A stretch of DNA of 64,000 bases from Bryobacterales bacterium (GTDB lineage: Bacteria; Acidobacteriota; Terriglobia; Bryobacterales; Bryobacteraceae), in the NCBI GenBank assembly GCA_016789905.1, contig JAEUQC010000182.1:1-64000 (forward strand). The letters run 5' to 3'. Position numbers and translations under genes: made by a program. Position 1 is the stretch's first letter, and each line of letters starts with the position of its first letter. Under the pieces are notes generated by a model, which was given only the letters and a program-made list of their open reading frames with translations, made no database searches and was not told where the DNA came from. This document shows, piece after piece, positions 44,725-53,542 of the stretch.

Positions 44725-45867
44725 TCACGCCTGCGCCGCCGGGCCGCGCGCGGCCTCCAGCCATGCCACCGGCGTCGACACAGCCACCACTCGCTGCGCG
44801 GAAGCCAGTTTTCCGTTCACAACCACGTTGCTTTCTACCGTCATCACACCCCCTGCGTAGGCCGCCACCGGCAGCCCTTCCCTCAGTCCGCGCACGCCGC
44901 GCGTCAGGCGCAACGCGCCGCCGGCGTGCAATAGGCCCTGAAAATATGTGTTCGGCTTCAGCGTCATGTCTCCGCCAGCCACCAGATTGCCTTTAATCAC
45001 CGATGCCGCGCCAATGGTAATCGAGCCATGCGCTTTCAGGTCGCCTTCCAGCAGGCTCTCTTTCGGGCACGAAAAATTCCCGCGAACCACAAAAGCTGCG
45101 CGCAGGTGTAGCGGCGCCGACAGGTGGAGGTCGCCATTGTACAAATACGTATTCCCACCCATGGAAAACAGTTTCGCCGGATCGTATCCGTTGGCCGGAG
45201 CGGTACGGTTGTCCAGATGCGGCAACTGCACCACCACCGGCGGCGCCATCTCGATTTGCAGCTCGTTTTCGTGACGCCCTTCCGTGAACACCTCCGGCGC
45301 AAACAGCGACTGCGCCTGTGCGCCCGGATGCAGTTCAATCGATGTCCGCGATGTCACCCGGGACATCACTTTGACGTCCTCATTCATGGTCAAATGTTTC
45401 ACCGCGTCCACCCAGCGCCGCACGCGAACGCTGTAACCAATGTGAAGTGTTCCGTCAACGGCCAGTGCCTGTAGGTGCGTATCTTCCCCGATGGTGCAGT
45501 TCCCCTTCACCATCAGTTCCCGTTCGAATTCGCAATCGCGCCCGCAGGAAAAATCCCCTTCAATCACCAGAATTTCGCGCTCCCGGCGTCCCGCTGGATA
45601 CTGCGCCGCGCCGGCCACGAAGATGCGCTCTCCGCCTTTGTCGAACACGCGAAGTCCGGTTGTGCTGTTCGTTGCGCGAGGCAACGTGCGGACCCAGTTT
45701 GCCATTTTGCTCCGGAACGATTGGCCAAAGTAGTCTTCCAGCCGGACGTAGCCCATGTCGAGTTCCGCGGATTGCCTGCCGCGAATCTGCCGCCACGCCC
45801 GGTGGGCCAACGAAAAGTGCAGATAGTAAATGGCGCAGAATAGGAGGGCGAATAGCAAAAAGGTCAT
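44725..45867 (-). CDS. bactofilin-like polymer-forming protein with N-terminal membrane helix
   Basis: 380-residue protein. One N-terminal hydrophobic helix (TFLLFALLFCAIYYLHFSL) anchors it, then the sequence is a right-handed beta-helix of bactofilin/CcmA type: GDFSCGRDCEFERELMVKGN, CTIGEDTHLQALAVDG, LLEGDLKAHGSITIGAASVIKGNLV. Bactofilins form rigid filaments and in several bacteria organise polysaccharide machinery. The start at 45867 has an AAGGAGAT site; the frame's extension to 46329 is antisense shadow of the synthase gene. The end of the GT2 gene is 2 bp away. Confidence 0.8.
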   Translation of the reverse strand: MTFLLFALLFCAIYYLHFSLAHRAWRQIRGRQSAELDMGYVRLEDYFGQSFRSKMANWVRTLPRATNSTTGLRVFDKGGERIFVAGAAQYPAGRREREILVIEGDFSCGRDCEFERELMVKGNCTIGEDTHLQALAVDGTLHIGYSVRVRRWVDAVKHLTMNEDVKVMSRVTSRTSIELHPGAQAQSLFAPEVFTEGRHENELQIEMAPPVVVQLPHLDNRTAPANGYDPAKLFSMGGNTYLYNGDLHLSAPLHLRAAFVVRGNFSCPKESLLEGDLKAHGSITIGAASVIKGNLVAGGDMTLKPNTYFQGLLHAGGALRLTRGVRGLREGLPVAAYAGGVMTVESNVVVNGKLASAQRVVAVSTPVAWLEAARGPAAQA

Positions 45868-45869
45868 CG

Positions 45870-47228
45870 TCAATCTCCTTGCGTCCGGGCGTGATAGAGC
45901 CCCCGGGCCGATCTGGTCGCCACCGGCGACCCCGCCGCGGCGCCCTGGAAACCGCCGCTTCCCGACGAACCGCGCGTCCGGTGCGTTTTGTACCACCCGT
46001 CGCCGCCGGAACCCCAGAATCGGTTCCAATAGAATTTCCGTAGCGCATTGCAGATGGCGCCAGTATTGGCGAAGAAGTTCAGCAGATTCAACGGCAGCAG
46101 CAAGGAACGGATTCGTGTCCCGTCTAACATCGACGCGACGCCGATCTCCAGAAACGTCGCCTGATTGGCGAATAACTGATACCCCAAAAACGCGAGCGCC
46201 ACCGGAAGCCAAGGCGTCTGGTGCGCCTCCGGCGTAAAGAACAGCAGCAGCGAAGCAATCCAGCCCAACACCAGTACCGGCGCGGTCCAATACATGGCCA
46301 GCAGAAATAGCGCGTCCACTTTTTCCCACGCCGTCAAAAACTGGCTGCGCATCAGGTCAGGCCAGTAGTTATGCAGACACTCCGTGTGGCCGGTCACCCA
46401 GCGGCTTAGCTGCCGCCGCCGCACCAGCCAACTTCGCGGCACCTCTTCGTAACATTCCGCGCGATTTACATAGGCCGTCTTCCACCCGTTCAACAGCAGC
46501 GCGAACGTCAGGTCCGTATCTTCCGTCAGTGATTGCGGGTTCCATCCGCCCACCGATTCAAGCGCCGACGCGCGCACCGCGCCAACCGTCCCGCCAAACT
46601 GCGCCGTAAACCCAAGATTGAACCGCGATTGCTGTACGCCCTGGTAACCCGCCGAACGCTCCAGCGATAACAGGCCGCTCAATAGACTGTCGCCAATGTT
46701 ATGCGGAACCACCCTCCCCATCGATGCGCCGATTTCCGGGTCCGCGAACGGCGCCACCAGCATCTTGATCACCGCGCGCCCGGGAACATAGTCGGCGTCG
46801 AACAGTACCAGAATCTCCCCGGTGGCTCGCGCGCAGGCTTCCACCAGCGCCGCCGGCTTTCCGCTCTGCCCGCCAGTGCGATGCAGCGGCTGTATGAATG
46901 GATAGCGCTTGGCGAAGCTGTCGATGATCGCCTGCGTCTTGTCGTCGCTGCGATCATTAATCGGAATCACTTCCAGCTTTTCCCAGTCGTAGTCGCTATC
47001 CACCAGCGCTTGCAGGATGTCCCCTGCTACGCGTTCTTCGTTATGCATCGGGATCAGCACCGTCACCCGCGGCATATGGAATCCCACCAGTTCCATCGAG
47101 TCCTTGGGCCTCGAAATTCGCAGCCGGGAGTAGCCCAGCAGGTAGTGCCGAATGGCAAACAGCAGCAGGAATACGACCGTGAACGCGATCACGCCATAGG
47201 AGACCGCGACTAGAAGTGGGATTGCCAT
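45870..47228 (-). CDS. processive GT2 glycosyltransferase (exopolysaccharide synthase type)
   Basis: 452-residue inner-membrane glycosyltransferase. N-terminal membrane span, then a GT2 domain with TVLIPMHNEE, Asp92 (INDRSDD), the DXD motif FDADY (144-146), TEDTD, and the QxxRW block (RRRQLSRWVTG), followed by several C-terminal membrane helices and an FYWNRFW and KTHRTRG end. The motif set matches cellulose/poly-GlcNAc-like synthases. Two Met starts are open (47246 and 47228); I use 47228, preceded by GGGGAG. The start overlaps the end of the upstream membrane gene. Confidence 0.88.
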   Translation of the reverse strand: MAIPLLVAVSYGVIAFTVVFLLLFAIRHYLLGYSRLRISRPKDSMELVGFHMPRVTVLIPMHNEERVAGDILQALVDSDYDWEKLEVIPINDRSDDKTQAIIDSFAKRYPFIQPLHRTGGQSGKPAALVEACARATGEILVLFDADYVPGRAVIKMLVAPFADPEIGASMGRVVPHNIGDSLLSGLLSLERSAGYQGVQQSRFNLGFTAQFGGTVGAVRASALESVGGWNPQSLTEDTDLTFALLLNGWKTAYVNRAECYEEVPRSWLVRRRQLSRWVTGHTECLHNYWPDLMRSQFLTAWEKVDALFLLAMYWTAPVLVLGWIASLLLFFTPEAHQTPWLPVALAFLGYQLFANQATFLEIGVASMLDGTRIRSLLLPLNLLNFFANTGAICNALRKFYWNRFWGSGGDGWYKTHRTRGSSGSGGFQGAAAGSPVATRSARGLYHARTQGD

Positions 47229-47929
47229 GTCTCTCGAACTCCCCATAGATCGCCGGATGATCTATGTATCGCCAGCGAATAGAAAAACAATATGAATAAA
47301 AGGTCGCTTAATGTTCCCAGCAGAAACCATAGCGGCGGCATAAACAATAGGCCGGTATAGTGCAGTACCCCAAGTACGAACACCATGCGAAGCGCCGAGA
47401 AAAAGAACCCGTACGCTTGCAGGAAAACCACCCACCCCAGCCCGCGCCACACGCTCGGCTGGGGAATCACGAATAGCAAAATGAGCACCCACGGAAGAAT
47501 CAGCCAGACCAGCATCTCCTGGCGCAGCCAAATCTGCCCGAACGCTGTCGATTGCAGACGAAAGTTGTCGAATACGGCATTCGCCACCGCCGAGGCGATC
47601 AGGATCACGATCAGGAAGTTTGCGACATTGCGAAACAACGAGAACCGCTGCGCCAGCAATAGCAGCGCGATAATCGAAAACACCAGTGCCAGGCGCGCTC
47701 CCTCGCTAACTTCCTGAAAGGACGGTATCGCTAGTTGCGGACCGCTGGCGGGCTCCAGCCCCGGAAAAATTCCAATCGGAGTCCATCCGTTGATCGGCAA
47801 CCCCGCCCAACCGGCAATCGCGGCGGCGACTTGGGAATGCGTCTCCATGATCGGCACCGCGTTCCATACGCTCCAGACTGTGATTAACAATGCCAGCCCC
47901 ACCCCAGCCGTCAGCCGGACACTGGACAT
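47210..47929 (-). CDS. membrane protein of the polysaccharide run, function unknown
   Basis: About 239 residues with six or more hydrophobic helices (SVRLTAGVGLALLITVWSVW, RLALVFSIIALLLLAQRF, NFLIVILIASAVANAVF). The order of helices and the ALRMVF and VLHYTG residues recall an exosortase-like protein, but the catalytic Cys of that family is not seen, so I do not assign it. The start is uncertain: the frame opens at 48043, but the first 38 codons look non-coding, and I use the ATG at 47929. Overlaps the downstream synthase start. Confidence 0.55.
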   Translation of the reverse strand: MSSVRLTAGVGLALLITVWSVWNAVPIMETHSQVAAAIAGWAGLPINGWTPIGIFPGLEPASGPQLAIPSFQEVSEGARLALVFSIIALLLLAQRFSLFRNVANFLIVILIASAVANAVFDNFRLQSTAFGQIWLRQEMLVWLILPWVLILLFVIPQPSVWRGLGWVVFLQAYGFFFSALRMVFVLGVLHYTGLLFMPPLWFLLGTLSDLLFILFFYSLAIHRSSGDLWGVRETWQSHF

Positions 47930-48102
47930 CGGCAAAGCGCGGACGCTCCGGTGCGGGTAGATAGACTCCCGCCGGCCCGTGCGCTCCCCCGCCGCCGGTC
48001 TGGCGCTGGGAGAAGGGTTGCCCCCGCTTGCCTTTTGCTGCATCTAAATGAGTTTCGACGCTAGGGGCCCTCCGCGCCAATGGGCGAGATGTACCGAAAG
48101 CA

Positions 48103-48132
48103 CGTACTAATGTGGGGTCAGTCCTTAGTACG
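48103..48132. repeat. 8-bp inverted repeat in the divergent gap
   Basis: CGTACTAA (48103-48110) and TTAGTACG (48125-48132) form a perfect inverted repeat with a 14-base spacer between the minus-strand polysaccharide run and the plus-strand beta-barrel gene. It could be an operator controlling one or both sides. Confidence 0.4.
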
Positions 48133-48234
48133 AGCGTACGCCGTGGCGCTCACCGAGCCCCGTTCACGCCCCTGCAAAATACTTAGGACGATCTGGATAA
48201 AGGTTTGCCTTCTCATGGCCGATAGAAGAGTGTT

Positions 48235-48903
48235 ATGCGGAACAAGCTCGCTCAGTCCATCCTTTTCCAGATTCTGCTCTCGCTGTCGATTCCCTGTTCT
48301 TGGGCACAAGGACGTGCCGCCGAACCTCGTTATGAGTTCGGGGGCGGCGTCGTCGGCAGTTTCTATGACAAGAAGACCTTTACCTCCCCGGTTGGCAATG
48401 CCGACGCCGGTTTTGCCACCGGACTGGGCGCCAGCGTCTGGATGGGGCACCACATGTACCCGAAGGTCTCCGGCGAAATCCGCTACGACTTTCTGAAAAA
48501 CGACCTGAAACTCGATGGCTCCGGCGGAAAGGCGACATTCGGAGCGGACTCTCACGCCATTCACTATGACCTGCACTTCCATTTTGCGGAAGTTGGGGCC
48601 AAGTTCCGTCCCTTCGTCCTCGCTGGCGGCGGCGTAAAAATGTTCCGCGGAACCGGTGAGGAGCGTGCTTTTCAAGCGCTTAGTCAGATCGCTGTGCTGA
48701 CCAAGGCTACTGAATTAGCTGGTCTGGTCACCTTCGGCGCCGGTGTGAAGATCCAATTGACCGACAAAGTGCTGGTGCGTCTGGAGTTCCGGGATAACCT
48801 GACTCGCTTTCCCAAGAAAGTCATCGCACCGAACCGCGGCACGGGCGGGGACGGCTGGCTGAATAACTTCGCCCCAACCGCTGGTGTCAGTGTACTGTTC
48901 TAG
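48235..48903 (+). CDS. outer-membrane beta-barrel protein
   Basis: 222-residue protein with a signal peptide (FQILLSLSIPCSWAQG) and the alternating strand pattern of a small OmpA/OmpW-type barrel (YEFGGGVVGSFYDKK, YDLHFHFAEVGAKFRPFVLAGGGVKMF, VLVRLEFRDNLTRF, FAPTAGVSVLF). It ends in Phe. Starts at ATG 48235 after AAGAG. The exact family is uncertain. A hairpin after the gene may end the transcript. Confidence 0.65.
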   Translation: MRNKLAQSILFQILLSLSIPCSWAQGRAAEPRYEFGGGVVGSFYDKKTFTSPVGNADAGFATGLGASVWMGHHMYPKVSGEIRYDFLKNDLKLDGSGGKATFGADSHAIHYDLHFHFAEVGAKFRPFVLAGGGVKMFRGTGEERAFQALSQIAVLTKATELAGLVTFGAGVKIQLTDKVLVRLEFRDNLTRFPKKVIAPNRGTGGDGWLNNFAPTAGVSVLF

Positions 48904-48924
48904 GCCGAAAGAAGCGCGCAGATA

Positions 48925-48965
48925 CAGAGGATTACCGCGTCCATTCCCGGCGCGGCGATCCTCTG
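48925..48965 (+). terminator. hairpin after the beta-barrel gene
   Basis: CAGAGGAT (48925-48932) pairs with ATCCTCTG (48958-48965), and an inner CCGCG/CGCGG (48935-48939, 48951-48955) adds five more pairs with a 2x2 internal loop between. It begins 22 bp after the stop codon but has no T-run, so it may slow rather than end transcription. Confidence 0.45.
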
Positions 48966-49060
48966 CTTCCGCGTGTTAAGTCGCCGGAACCTCTTTTCGC
49001 TGTCAAGAAGAGTTCACACCAGTGACCATCCTGACTCGTTACCATGGACAAAGAAGTTCC

Positions 49061-50005
49061 ATGGGTCCTCCTCGAATCATTTCTCTTCTGTTTTGTATCG
49101 CCGCTGCGATCACCCTTTCGGGCCTTTTCGCGCAGCAGGCTTCGCCCGCCGCCTCGGCCTTCGCTGGCAGCGCCGTTTGCCGCACCTGCCATCCCAATGT
49201 CGCGTTGCAGTTCTTTCGCAACCCGCACAACAAAAGCAGTGTCGCCTCCAATGTCAAAGCCGAAAACGCCGGGTGCGAAGGCTGTCACGGCCCAGCCAAA
49301 GCCCATGTCGATGCAAAGGGCGGCAAAGAAACCATCGTCGCCTTCTCCACACTCACGCCTAACCAAGCTCTCGATGCTTGTTTGCGATGCCATGCTAAGG
49401 ATGCCAATCGGGCCAATATCCGGCGGTCCAATCATTCCCAGGCCAACGTCGTTTGTACCTCTTGTCATTCCATTCATCAATCGGATTCAAGTAAAGGCTT
49501 GCTCGCAAAGAAGCAGGCTGATGTCTGTTATGGCTGCCACAATGACGTGCGGGCGCAGTTTTCCATGCCCTTCAAGCACCGCGTGAATGAGGGATTCATG
49601 ACCTGTTCGGATTGTCACAATCCCCACGGTACGAACGCCCCGGTTTGGAAAACGGGCCGCCGGCCCCATCTTGTCGATACCGGGCTGCAAAACGAACAGG
49701 CTTGCATGAAATGCCACACCGACAAGCGCGGCCCGTTCCTCTTTGAACATGCCGCCGTCCGCGTGGATGGGTGTGAAACCTGCCATTCCCCCCATGGTTC
49801 CACCAACGCACGCCTCTTGAAGCGGCCCGTCGTGTTTACCGTCTGCCTGGAATGTCATAACGGCGCCGGTAGTTTTGGCCGCCAGTCGGATGGCGTGGCC
49901 ACGCAGTCGGTCTCTCACAACATGGCCGATCCCCGCTACCGGAACTGCACCACCTGCCATATCCGCATTCATGGCTCAAACTCTGACAGGACGTTCTTGC
50001 GATGA
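49061..50005 (+). CDS. DmsE/MtrA-family decaheme c-type cytochrome
   Basis: 314-residue secreted cytochrome with a signal peptide (IISLLFCIAAAITLSGLFAQ) and ten CxxCH haem-binding motifs in order: CRTCH, CEGCH, CLRCH, CTSCH, CYGCH, CSDCH, CMKCH, CETCH, CLECH, CTTCH. Ten haems and the spacing match the MtrA/DmsE type that fills the barrel of an outer-membrane porin-cytochrome complex and carries electrons across the membrane. The frame also has a GTG at 49022; I take the ATG at 49061 for the better signal peptide. The partner barrel gene overlaps by 4 bases. Confidence 0.9.
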   Translation: MGPPRIISLLFCIAAAITLSGLFAQQASPAASAFAGSAVCRTCHPNVALQFFRNPHNKSSVASNVKAENAGCEGCHGPAKAHVDAKGGKETIVAFSTLTPNQALDACLRCHAKDANRANIRRSNHSQANVVCTSCHSIHQSDSSKGLLAKKQADVCYGCHNDVRAQFSMPFKHRVNEGFMTCSDCHNPHGTNAPVWKTGRRPHLVDTGLQNEQACMKCHTDKRGPFLFEHAAVRVDGCETCHSPHGSTNARLLKRPVVFTVCLECHNGAGSFGRQSDGVATQSVSHNMADPRYRNCTTCHIRIHGSNSDRTFLR

Positions 50006-52023
50006 GACGGCTCCCTTTGTACCTCCACGTGGCGGCGGTCAGCTTGCTCTTCTGTCTGCCACTCGGCGCCCAACCCGTCGTCGCGCCCACGCCGCAACAG
50101 GCCGGCTCGCCGCGCGGCGATAACCTGGGCGATTACAACATCACCAACTCCTGGGAAGTCGGTTACCGCTTCCATTCGGTCGACGGAAACGAAGGCAAAT
50201 ATCGCAGCGATGTGAATTTTGGCAATGGGATTCGCCTTCTCGGCGGCGCCATGGGCATACACTCCCGCGACGGCAAGGGGAAGTGGTTCGACGAAATCCT
50301 GCTCGACCTCCGCGGCATCGGTAACGATCCCTACCAGTTCAGTTCTTTCCGCGCCCAGAAAAATTCGCTTTACCGCTACGACCTCGTTTGGCGTTCCAGC
50401 GAGTACTACAACCCCGCTTTGACCCTATCCGGCGGTAACCACTTTCTGGCCACGAACCGCCAGTTACAGGATCACGATCTGACCCTGATGCCCCAAAGCA
50501 AACTCCGCTTCCGGCTCGGCTATTCCGGAAACACGCAAAGCGGCTCCGGCCTTTGGACTGGTCAGTGGTTCGATTCGCGCGGCGACGAATTCTCTTATCT
50601 TTCCAACATCCGCCGCAGCCAGCGCGAATACCGGATCGGTGGCGATCTGGAGTGGCGCAAGCTGAAGCTCTCCGTCACCCGGGGCTGGGAGCTTTTCAAA
50701 GACGACACCCGTTTCGGCGATAGCGCCGTCCCAGCCGGCGCCAACCCCGCCGACCGCAACACCCTCACATTCCTCCGCCGCGACGAACCGCTCCACGGCC
50801 GGACGCCATACTGGCGCGCCCATCTCCATTCCGATCTCTCGCAAGTGTTCATCATCCAGGGCAAGTTCACCCATTCCGATGGGCACCGCGACTTTATCTA
50901 TGACGAATTCGCGCGTGGTACAGACCGGCTTGGTTCGGAGCGGAACCGCCAGATTCTTGTCTCCGGCAGCGGGCGGCGTCCGGTCACCACCGGCTACCTC
51001 ACCCTCACCTGGCGCCCGAATCCGAAGTGGACCTTTACCAACCAAACCGGCTACCATCACTCCCGCATGGAAGGCGACCGACGCTATTCGGAGCTCAACA
51101 ACGGCACCGCCGGCCTCGCTGTGGTCGCGTTTCAGAATTTGGGAATCCGAAACTGGTCCAACGCCAGTGAGGCCAATTGGCAGCCCTGGAAACGCGCCGG
51201 ATTCTTCGGCAACTATCAGGTTTCTTCCCGCCGCATCCGCTCGGTGGAACTTGTGGATCTGGAACTGCCCGCCCGCACCAATCCCAATGAGCAGACCAAT
51301 CTGATGAAAGCCGGCACTGCAGGTTTCCGCCTGCAGCCGCTCAATCCGCTGCGTATCTCATTTAGCGCCGAAGTCGGCCGCAACGATCGGCCTTTCTACC
51401 CCGTTAGCGATAAAAACTACCACGCGCTCAATGCCCGCTTGCAGTATAGGGTCGCAAAGTACAATCTGTCCACAGACTACCGGTCATTCAACAACACCAA
51501 CTCGGCTTCGCTGTTTGTTCATTCCTCAACCGGCCGCAGTTGGGCCGCCAACGGCGGATGGACACCTCGCGCCGGCGTGCAGTTCGACGCTGGATATAGC
51601 TACATCCACCTCGATACACTTACCGGACTAGCCTATTTCGCCAATTTTGACTTGGTGGAGCGCGACCGTTCCCGTTACCTAAGCAATCTCCATACACTCC
51701 ATGCCGGCGTCCAGGTCCAACTGCGAAAGCGCGTGGATTTCTATGGCGGTTTCGTCAACACTCGCGACCGCGCCGATGGCCGGACCACCGCTGCAGGCGA
51801 CTCCAGCGGTTTTCTCACTACCCCGGATACCGTATCGCTCTTCGCCGCCGCGCAGGTGTTTCCGGTCGCCTATCACTCTCCGTTGGCAAGGCTATCGGTG
51901 CTGATGCATCGTAACGTGCGTCTAAACGTTGGCTGGCAGTTTTATGACTACAGCGAGAAGTTTCTCCGCCTGCAGGACTACACCGCTCACACAGGATACG
52001 TCAGTCTGAGCTATTCTTTCTGA
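50002..52023 (+). CDS. MtrB/PioB-family outer-membrane beta-barrel protein
   Basis: 673-residue outer-membrane protein with a signal peptide (LYLHVAAVSLLFCLPLGAQP) and many aromatic-ended amphipathic strands to the terminal LSYSF. It overlaps the decaheme gene as ATGA, the hallmark arrangement of porin-cytochrome pairs, in which a barrel ensheathes the decaheme protein. Length fits MtrB/DmsF/PioB (about 650-850). No external decaheme (MtrC-like) gene is present, so extracellular transfer would go directly to a soluble or mineral acceptor or an unseen partner. Confidence 0.8.
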   Translation: MRRLPLYLHVAAVSLLFCLPLGAQPVVAPTPQQAGSPRGDNLGDYNITNSWEVGYRFHSVDGNEGKYRSDVNFGNGIRLLGGAMGIHSRDGKGKWFDEILLDLRGIGNDPYQFSSFRAQKNSLYRYDLVWRSSEYYNPALTLSGGNHFLATNRQLQDHDLTLMPQSKLRFRLGYSGNTQSGSGLWTGQWFDSRGDEFSYLSNIRRSQREYRIGGDLEWRKLKLSVTRGWELFKDDTRFGDSAVPAGANPADRNTLTFLRRDEPLHGRTPYWRAHLHSDLSQVFIIQGKFTHSDGHRDFIYDEFARGTDRLGSERNRQILVSGSGRRPVTTGYLTLTWRPNPKWTFTNQTGYHHSRMEGDRRYSELNNGTAGLAVVAFQNLGIRNWSNASEANWQPWKRAGFFGNYQVSSRRIRSVELVDLELPARTNPNEQTNLMKAGTAGFRLQPLNPLRISFSAEVGRNDRPFYPVSDKNYHALNARLQYRVAKYNLSTDYRSFNNTNSASLFVHSSTGRSWAANGGWTPRAGVQFDAGYSYIHLDTLTGLAYFANFDLVERDRSRYLSNLHTLHAGVQVQLRKRVDFYGGFVNTRDRADGRTTAAGDSSGFLTTPDTVSLFAAAQVFPVAYHSPLARLSVLMHRNVRLNVGWQFYDYSEKFLRLQDYTAHTGYVSLSYSF

Positions 52024-52027
52024 AGGG

Positions 52028-52342
52028 ATGTCCTTCCGGTTCACTGATTTTGAGATTCTCGCGCTCTTCGTTTGTGGAATAACCGCATGGCTGTTCACCA
52101 TTCGCGGCCGCCTGCAAATGGAAAGCAATTGGCCTCTTGTTTACTATCTCGCCATGGTCTTCTATCAAAAGACCGCAGGGCACTTTTTAGAAGCTAACTT
52201 CATTTACGCCGGCGTCGTCTGTGCCATGATGATCCGCTTTGAGTTCATGTCCGCCGCCGTCGTAAAGGTGTTCCGATTCATTGAAGCCATCTGCCTCATC
52301 TACGTCATCTGGCGTTGCCTGGATTTCGCCCTGTTCCGTTAG
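52028..52342 (+). CDS. small membrane protein after the porin-cytochrome pair
   Basis: 104-residue hydrophobic protein with three predicted helices (ILALFVCGITAWLF, YYLAMVFYQKTAG, FIEAICLIYVIWRCL). The start is an ATG 4 bp after the barrel stop, with a purine-rich site within the end of the barrel gene. No family recognised. Tight linkage suggests a role with the electron-transfer pair, for example at the inner membrane, but nothing in the sequence shows haem or quinone residues. Confidence 0.6.
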   Translation: MSFRFTDFEILALFVCGITAWLFTIRGRLQMESNWPLVYYLAMVFYQKTAGHFLEANFIYAGVVCAMMIRFEFMSAAVVKVFRFIEAICLIYVIWRCLDFALFR

Positions 52343-52571
52343 CCCTTCGTTCGCGTGTCCGCCGGGTCCGGCATCAAAGATCCACCATTTTCCCGTTCGG
52401 CGGGTTGGCGCTCCCCGAGCGTTGGGTTTGCCGTATCGATTGGACGGTCGCTTCACGCGTACGTAAATTCTCCGGACCGCATGAGAATCTCGGCCACAAA
52501 CGGACACCTAGATAGTGGTGAAGCATCGTTTCAAAACCACAAAGTGCCGGTCTGGTCTCGTCCGTCCTGTA

Positions 52572-53039
52572 ATGGAGATGAGGGTCGAAAAAGTCTCCTG
52601 CGGTCCCTTTTCCGGTGATGGTGACTGGGAAACTGGCGGTCTGCGCCGGCCAGGCCTGGCATTAGTGCCTCCCAACATTCGTTGGGTGGAAGGGATTGCC
52701 GCCATGCAAGCGAAGGGTGATTCCATGGACCCGCTGGTAGCGGATGGGTCTTGGTGCATCTTCTATCCCATCCCGGATGCATCCCGGCCAGATCCTATCG
52801 TCCTGGTGGAGCAGCAGAATGCGACCGGTAGCCTGTACGCCCTGAAAAAATATCACTTGTACTCATCGGATGGCGACTCGGAAAACACACAAGGTCTTCT
52901 TCTCTCTTTGAATCGCCGGTACGCGCCGATCCAGTTGGACCCCTACGAAAACTACCGGATTCGCGGTTGGTTCGTTGGTGCCGTCCCGGAAGTCCAACGG
53001 ATTGAGGCGCCCCGGTACGAGCGCATCGAAGAAGACTAG
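52572..53039 (+). CDS. S24 (LexA/UmuD-type) peptidase-like protein without an HTH domain
   Basis: About 155 residues that match the LexA/UmuD peptidase fold: the nucleophile is Ser51 in AKGDSMDPLV and the general-base lysine is Lys92 or Lys93 in ALKKYHL, with typical strands between (DGSWCIFYP, PDPIVLVEQQ). There is no N-terminal DNA-binding domain; the preceding 20-40 residues are short. The frame opens at a GTG at 52515, and I place the start at the ATG at 52572. It is separate from the electron-transfer genes and its role, such as self-cleavage or a phage-type function, is unknown. Confidence 0.65.
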   Translation: MEMRVEKVSCGPFSGDGDWETGGLRRPGLALVPPNIRWVEGIAAMQAKGDSMDPLVADGSWCIFYPIPDASRPDPIVLVEQQNATGSLYALKKYHLYSSDGDSENTQGLLLSLNRRYAPIQLDPYENYRIRGWFVGAVPEVQRIEAPRYERIEED

Positions 53040-53143
53040 AGATCCTCGCGATGTTCGGACGCTTGTCGGCGCAAACGTGCAGTCGTAGCGAAACGCAGAC
53101 TCTGCACCCATACGCTGTCAAACTCTTACGTAAATCTCCCCGC

Positions 53144-53524
53144 TTACTCCGCGCCAGGCTTGCTAACCGGCATCGCCGCCGCTTGCCACGCCTTCCATCC
53201 TCCGGCCAGCGAACGGACGTTCCGGTATCCCATTCGCTGAATCGTATCTCCCGCCAGCGCGGACCTGAATCCGCCTCCGCAATAGAGCACCAGCAACGTC
53301 TCGTGGTCCGGCACTCGCCCCTCAATGTCGCGCTCTATAATCCCTTTGCCCAGATGCACCGCCCCCGTCGCGTGCCCAGTCCCCCATTCACTCTCCTCCC
53401 GCACGTCCACCAGCAAATGGGGCTCGCCCGCCGCCGCCAATTCCGCGTACTCCGCTACCGTCATTTCTTCCACGCGAGATTTGGCGTCCTCAACAACCGC
53501 CAGAAATCCAGGACTATGTTTCAT
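53144..53524 (-). CDS. rhodanese-like domain protein
   Basis: 126-residue single-domain rhodanese with the active-site Cys82 in LYCGGGFRSAL, LLVDVREESEW, and NVRSLAGGWKAWQ. It could transfer sulfur to an acceptor or merely sense thiols. It is 18 bp downstream of murA on the same strand, probably on the same transcript, though functionally unrelated. Confidence 0.85.
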   Translation of the reverse strand: MKHSPGFLAVVEDAKSRVEEMTVAEYAELAAAGEPHLLVDVREESEWGTGHATGAVHLGKGIIERDIEGRVPDHETLLVLYCGGGFRSALAGDTIQRMGYRNVRSLAGGWKAWQAAAMPVSKPGAE

Positions 53525-53542
53525 GCCGATCTTCTCCTGCTC

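Noticed and set aside
47210..47929. Exosortase for the PEP-CTERM proteins
   Set aside because: The membrane protein has helices and an R and H in plausible places, but lacks the catalytic cysteine, so the assignment cannot be supported.
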